Positions 61,062-64,000 of a stretch of 64,000 nt of DNA are shown here, piece after piece; position 1 is the first letter of the stretch; each line of letters starts with the position of its first letter. The DNA comes from Nesterenkonia natronophila (GTDB lineage Bacteria > Actinomycetota > Actinomycetes > Actinomycetales > Micrococcaceae). The DNA lies in contig NZ_QYZP01000003.1 in NCBI RefSeq assembly GCF_003595215.1, forward strand, positions 372,001 to 436,000, given 5' to 3'. The translations under genes were made by a program, and so were the position numbers. The notes beneath the pieces are model-generated. The model saw nothing but the letters and a program-made list of their open reading frames with translations, was not told the DNA's origin and did not search any database.

Positions 61062-61955
61062 TCAACCGATCAAAAGGTTCCGGAGCATGACACCCAGCGC
61101 CAGCAGCCCGAGTGCAATGATCACAGAGCGCAGCACCACTGGGGACAGGCGACGACCCACCCAGGCGCCGATAAAGCCCCCAACGGTGGAGCCGACGGCG
61201 ATGATAGCCACCACTCCCCAGAGAATTACCCGATCGTCCGGCTCGCGAATGAGGTAGTCCACCACGACGTAGCTGATCGCGGCGGTGAGGTTCACGAAGG
61301 CCACCAGGAGGTTCTTGACCCCATTTGCCTGCTGAAGCGTGGCCGCAAGCAGGATACCCATGATCCCCATCAGCAGAATTCCCTGAGCGGCCACGAAGTA
61401 CCCGCCGTAGATTCCAGCTAAGAAGACCAGGAGAATCAGCGGCCAACCGACAGAGTCGGCAGCCTTGCGTGCCACCGTCTCCGCATCATCTTCCGGCTGT
61501 GGGGTGCGCGGATCGGGGTCGTCAGTGCGTTCCACTGCTCTGCGTCTGACCCAAGCCGCCAATTTCGGCTGGGCGATGACCATGACCAGTGAGACGACGA
61601 TCAGCACCGGTGCGACGGTGCCAAAGACCTCCTCAGGAAGTGTGATGAGGAGCGTGGCGCCTATGACACCGCCGAGGAAGGACGCGGGAATCAACCGGCC
61701 AAGGACCGATCTGACCTGCACGATTTCACGCCGATATCCCCAAGCGCCGGTGAAGTTCCCCGCGATCAGCCCCATGGCATTCGAGACCGTGGCGGAAACC
61801 GGCGGCACGCCCATTGCGACCAACACAGGAAATGTCACCAGGGTTCCTGAGCCGACCACCGTATTGATGGCGCCGGCCCAGATCGCAGCGACCAGAATCA
61901 GCAGCAGGAGTCCTGCGCCTAGACCGTGCAGTTCGAACTCAAGCAGCGCCTCCAA
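61062..61955 (-). CDS. TSUP family permease (TauE/SafE)
   Basis: 297 residues, about eight membrane segments in two halves. GAINTVVGSGTLVTFPVL near 28-45 and SATVSNAMGLIAGNFTGAWGYRR near 54 are the first repeat; the second half has GGYFVAAQGILLMGIMG near 184 and GGFIGAWVGRRL near 258. Exports sulfite, sulfonates or other small anions in characterised members. A charged loop of about 40 residues at 135-170 separates the halves. Starts four bases after the ABC ATPase stop, so cotranscribed with it. Confidence 0.9.
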   Translation of the reverse strand: MEALLEFELHGLGAGLLLLILVAAIWAGAINTVVGSGTLVTFPVLVAMGVPPVSATVSNAMGLIAGNFTGAWGYRREIVQVRSVLGRLIPASFLGGVIGATLLITLPEEVFGTVAPVLIVVSLVMVIAQPKLAAWVRRRAVERTDDPDPRTPQPEDDAETVARKAADSVGWPLILLVFLAGIYGGYFVAAQGILLMGIMGILLAATLQQANGVKNLLVAFVNLTAAISYVVVDYLIREPDDRVILWGVVAIIAVGSTVGGFIGAWVGRRLSPVVLRSVIIALGLLALGVMLRNLLIG

Positions 61956-61959
61956 AGCG

Positions 61960-62745
61960 TCAGCTCTTCATGAAGGCGCTGAAGCGGCCTTCACGCTCCG
62001 TCAGCTTCAGCGGCATGTCGAAAGTGGCACTGAGATTCTCCGAGGTGAGTGTATCGGCGATGGGACCCGCTGAGACCACCTGCCCCTCACGCAGCAACAG
62101 CACGTGGGTGAAGCCGGGAGGGATTTCCTCCAGGTGGTGGGTTACGAGCACCGTTGCCGGAGCAGACTCGTCCTCCACCAACGCTGAGGTCCGCGCCACC
62201 AGGGCCTCACGACCCGCTAAATCCAGCCCCGCGCCGGGCTCATCCAGCAGCAACAGCTCAGGGTCAGTCATCAAAGCTCTGGCGATCTGCACCCGCTTTC
62301 GCTCCCCCTCGCTGAGCGTGGCAAAGGGTCGATCGAACACTGTGCCCACCCCCCAGTCGTTGAGCAGCTCGAACGCCCGACGCTCATCAAGCTTTTCGTA
62401 CTCTTCGTGCCACCTCCCGGTGACGCCATAGGCGGCGGTGACCACCACGTTGAGCGCGGTTTCGCGGCCAGGCAGCGTATGCGCCACCGAGTTCGAGCAG
62501 AGGCCGATGCGCGGACGCAGCTCGAAGACGTCGACCCCGCCCAATGTCTCGTCGAGAATCTGGGCACTGCCGGCCGTGGGGAACAATCGGGCAGAAGCGA
62601 TCTGCAGCAGCGTGGTCTTGCCGGCTCCGTTGGGGCCGAGGATCACCCAGCGCTGACCCTCCGCAATCCCGAAGTCGACTTCGTCGAGGAGCAGCTTGCG
62701 ACCACGGCGCACGGTCACACCGGAAAGATTCAGCACGGGACTCAT
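61960..62745 (-). CDS. ABC transporter ATP-binding protein without a cognate permease
   Basis: 261 residues, one ABC domain: Walker A GPNGAGKTT near 38, signature LSEGERKRVQIARAL near 144, Walker B LLLLDEPGAGLD near 163, H-loop VLVTHHLEEI near 196. It is of the YlmA/ModF-like soluble class. No classical ABC membrane subunit is adjacent; the only partner is the TSUP gene downstream. Leaderless start, TAGGGT ends seven bases before the ATG. Confidence 0.88.
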   Translation of the reverse strand: MSPVLNLSGVTVRRGRKLLLDEVDFGIAEGQRWVILGPNGAGKTTLLQIASARLFPTAGSAQILDETLGGVDVFELRPRIGLCSNSVAHTLPGRETALNVVVTAAYGVTGRWHEEYEKLDERRAFELLNDWGVGTVFDRPFATLSEGERKRVQIARALMTDPELLLLDEPGAGLDLAGREALVARTSALVEDESAPATVLVTHHLEEIPPGFTHVLLLREGQVVSAGPIADTLTSENLSATFDMPLKLTEREGRFSAFMKS

Positions 62746-62752
62746 GCGCCCA

Positions 62753-62758
62753 ACCCTA
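62753..62758 (-). promoter_or_regulatory. -10 box of leaderless ABC ATPase gene
   Basis: On the minus strand TAGGGT ends seven bases before the ATG at 62745. Confidence 0.5.
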
Positions 62759-62794
62759 CCGAACCGGCTTGGCGGTTATAGGCTGAGACGCGTT

Positions 62795-63763
62795 ATGACT
62801 GATCTGCCTTCCGGGACCGTTGCCATGCTCGCCGCCGAGGAGCCCGACGGAGCCCTCATCCGTTCTCTCACCGCCGAGTTTGACCGCCGCGGGAGTGTGC
62901 ACCACGCTGAATCGACCGAATTCCAGACAAGGTCCGGGCCCGTGCGTGCTGTCAGGTGGTCCTTGGAACTGGGCGACTCCGATGACACTTTCGGCACCCA
63001 ACTGATCAGTTCGCTGCTCGACGACGCCGCTGAGAAGCTGGGCAGCCGCGCTGTCACCACTACCGTTCTACCCTCAGGCCAGCGACCCAAGGGAGACATG
63101 ATGCTGATCATGGACGTGGACTCCACGCTGATCGATCAAGAGGTGATCGATCTGTTGGCTGGTTTCGCCGGGGCAGCCGAAGAAGTGGCCAAAGTCACAG
63201 AAAGCGCCATGCGCGGGGAGCTCGACTTCACGCAGAGCCTGTACGCGCGAGTCGAGACTCTGGCTGGCCTGCGGGACACAGTGCTTCATGAGACCTCGGC
63301 TGCTCTGACGGCGACAGCCGGTGTCCGCGAAGTCATCAGCACCTGGCAGCGGCGACACTGGCCGGTCTACGCGGTCTCTGGGGGCTTCCGGCAGATTCTT
63401 GAACCTCTAGCGACAGAGCTCGGTCTCACCGACTTTGATGCCAACACTCTTGAGGTCGTCGACGGCCGTCTCACGGGCCAAACTGTGGGACACATCGTTG
63501 GTCCTGAGGCGAAGCTGCAGCGCATGTTGGAGTGGAGCCAGCGCAGTGGCACACCTGTTCAGAATGTGGTCGCCGTGGGCGATGGGGCCAATGATGCGGA
63601 TATGGTGAAGGGGGCAGGTGTGGGGGTAGCCTTCTGTGCTAAGCCAGCCCTGGTAGAGCGCGCTGATCTAGTGATCAGTCATCGCCATATGGGATTGGTT
63701 GCCTACGCAGTCGGCTTGGACGTGGAAGCGACGAAATCCGCTCCCGCCGGTATGGTGGAGTGA
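62795..63763 (+). CDS. serB: Phosphoserine phosphatase SerB
   Basis: Last step of serine biosynthesis, supplying CysE. 322 residues; the HAD core starts near 106 with MDVDSTLIDQEVIDLLAG (nucleophile Asp at DVDST), then VYAVSGGFRQIL near 196 (motif II), a lysine in PEAKLQRMLEW near 240 and VAVGDGANDADMVKGAGVGVAF near 260 (motif IV, in part). The N-terminal 100 residues correspond to the ACT-like regulatory part but are not strongly conserved. Start at 62795 has only a weak ribosome binding site. Confidence 0.93.
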   Translation: MTDLPSGTVAMLAAEEPDGALIRSLTAEFDRRGSVHHAESTEFQTRSGPVRAVRWSLELGDSDDTFGTQLISSLLDDAAEKLGSRAVTTTVLPSGQRPKGDMMLIMDVDSTLIDQEVIDLLAGFAGAAEEVAKVTESAMRGELDFTQSLYARVETLAGLRDTVLHETSAALTATAGVREVISTWQRRHWPVYAVSGGFRQILEPLATELGLTDFDANTLEVVDGRLTGQTVGHIVGPEAKLQRMLEWSQRSGTPVQNVVAVGDGANDADMVKGAGVGVAFCAKPALVERADLVISHRHMGLVAYAVGLDVEATKSAPAGMVE

Positions 63764-63836
63764 GACGCGGCACAAGGGCGTGCCTCCTACTTCAGCCCCA
63801 CTCAGAGACACATCACCGCTTTGGAGGACACTCACC

Positions 63837-64000
63837 GTGACCGAAATCTTCACCGACCTCGACAAGAAGGCCGTGGACACTCTGCGGGTGCTCGCTGCCG
63901 ACGCCGTCGAGAAAGTCGGCTCGGGCCATCCCGGTACTGCGATGTCGCTGGCGCCAGCAGCTTACCTACTGTTCCAGAAGGTCATGCGCCACGATCCGTC
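63837..64000 (+). CDS. tkt: Transketolase, N-terminal part (runs off the window)
   Basis: Non-oxidative pentose phosphate pathway enzyme. The first 54 codons from a GTG with GGAGGA nine bases upstream read ...TLRVLAADAVEKVGSGHPGTAMSLAPAAYLLFQKVMRHDP; the GSGHPG motif with the active-site histidine is diagnostic. The gene continues beyond base 64000. Confidence 0.95.
   Translation, partial: MTEIFTDLDKKAVDTLRVLAADAVEKVGSGHPGTAMSLAPAAYLLFQKVMRHDP

Noticed and set aside
63769..63784. GGCAC-AAGGGC-GTGCC hairpin after serB
   Set aside because: Five-base stem only, in the tkt promoter region; too weak to call a terminator.

Overview
The window is chromosomal housekeeping DNA from a high-G+C Gram-positive bacterium of the class Actinobacteria, most likely family Micrococcaceae (Arthrobacter, Nesterenkonia, Kocuria relatives). 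The basis is mycothiol synthesis genes (mshA, mshC), a complete Pup tagging system, a naturally fused PafBC, a long-form GAPDH, DUF3000 and DUF5703 proteins, PPK2, and many GTG/TTG starts. The genus cannot be fixed from the sequence alone. No phage, insertion sequence, CRISPR array or resistance island was seen; the window reads as continuous core genome with about 57 protein genes, one tRNA and the RNase P RNA.

Layout: 0-7 kb holds mshA, thioesterase II, a conserved unknown, an SSB paralogue, the ABC-F factor EttA, a 0.6 kb empty stretch and a small membrane protein. 7-11.2 kb is an envelope-type operon (MptB-like mannosyltransferase, DUF2079 protein, acyltransferase). 11.2-29.4 kb is housekeeping: long GAPDH, RNase P RNA, yaaA, cysK-cysE, msrA, NIF3, RNase HI, 6-phosphogluconate dehydrogenase, PPK2, ZapE-like ATPase, sufE, GDPD, msrB, threonine aldolase, DUF3000, RNase D and a fatty-acid oxidation multienzyme. 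29.4-37.4 kb has dxs and a beta-oxidation-type block (thiolase, FabG4-like reductase, MaoC hydratase, divergent acyl-CoA oxidase-like gene). 37.4-43.4 kb has aminopeptidase N and the circularly permuted ATP-grasp/alpha-E/transglutaminase trio. 43.4-55 kb is one long leftward operon: HAD phosphatase, trmI, Mpa/ARC, dop, pup, pafA, two FKBP isomerases, pafBC, tatA, tatC. 55-64 kb has PAC2, mshC, small unknowns, an M20 peptidase, L31 type B, tRNA-Leu(GAG), a VOC protein, a TSUP permease with an ABC ATPase, serB and the 5' end of transketolase.

The genes that work together: mshA and mshC are two steps of mycothiol synthesis, and with msrA they share a GGAAT-N18-GTT/C element that resembles SigR/SigH oxidative-stress promoters. 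The fatty-acid genes fadJ, fadI and fadE share a TTACTSGTSRGTAK palindrome, duplicated in the fadI-fadE intergenic region, suggesting one regulator. The Pup operon is complete for tagging, detagging and unfolding but lacks the 20S proteasome genes prcBA between pup and pafA, and its ATPase lacks the C-terminal docking motif, so pupylation here probably serves something other than proteasomal degradation. Many starts have no Shine-Dalgarno sequence and sit 6-8 bases after a TANNNT -10 box, indicating leaderless mRNAs.
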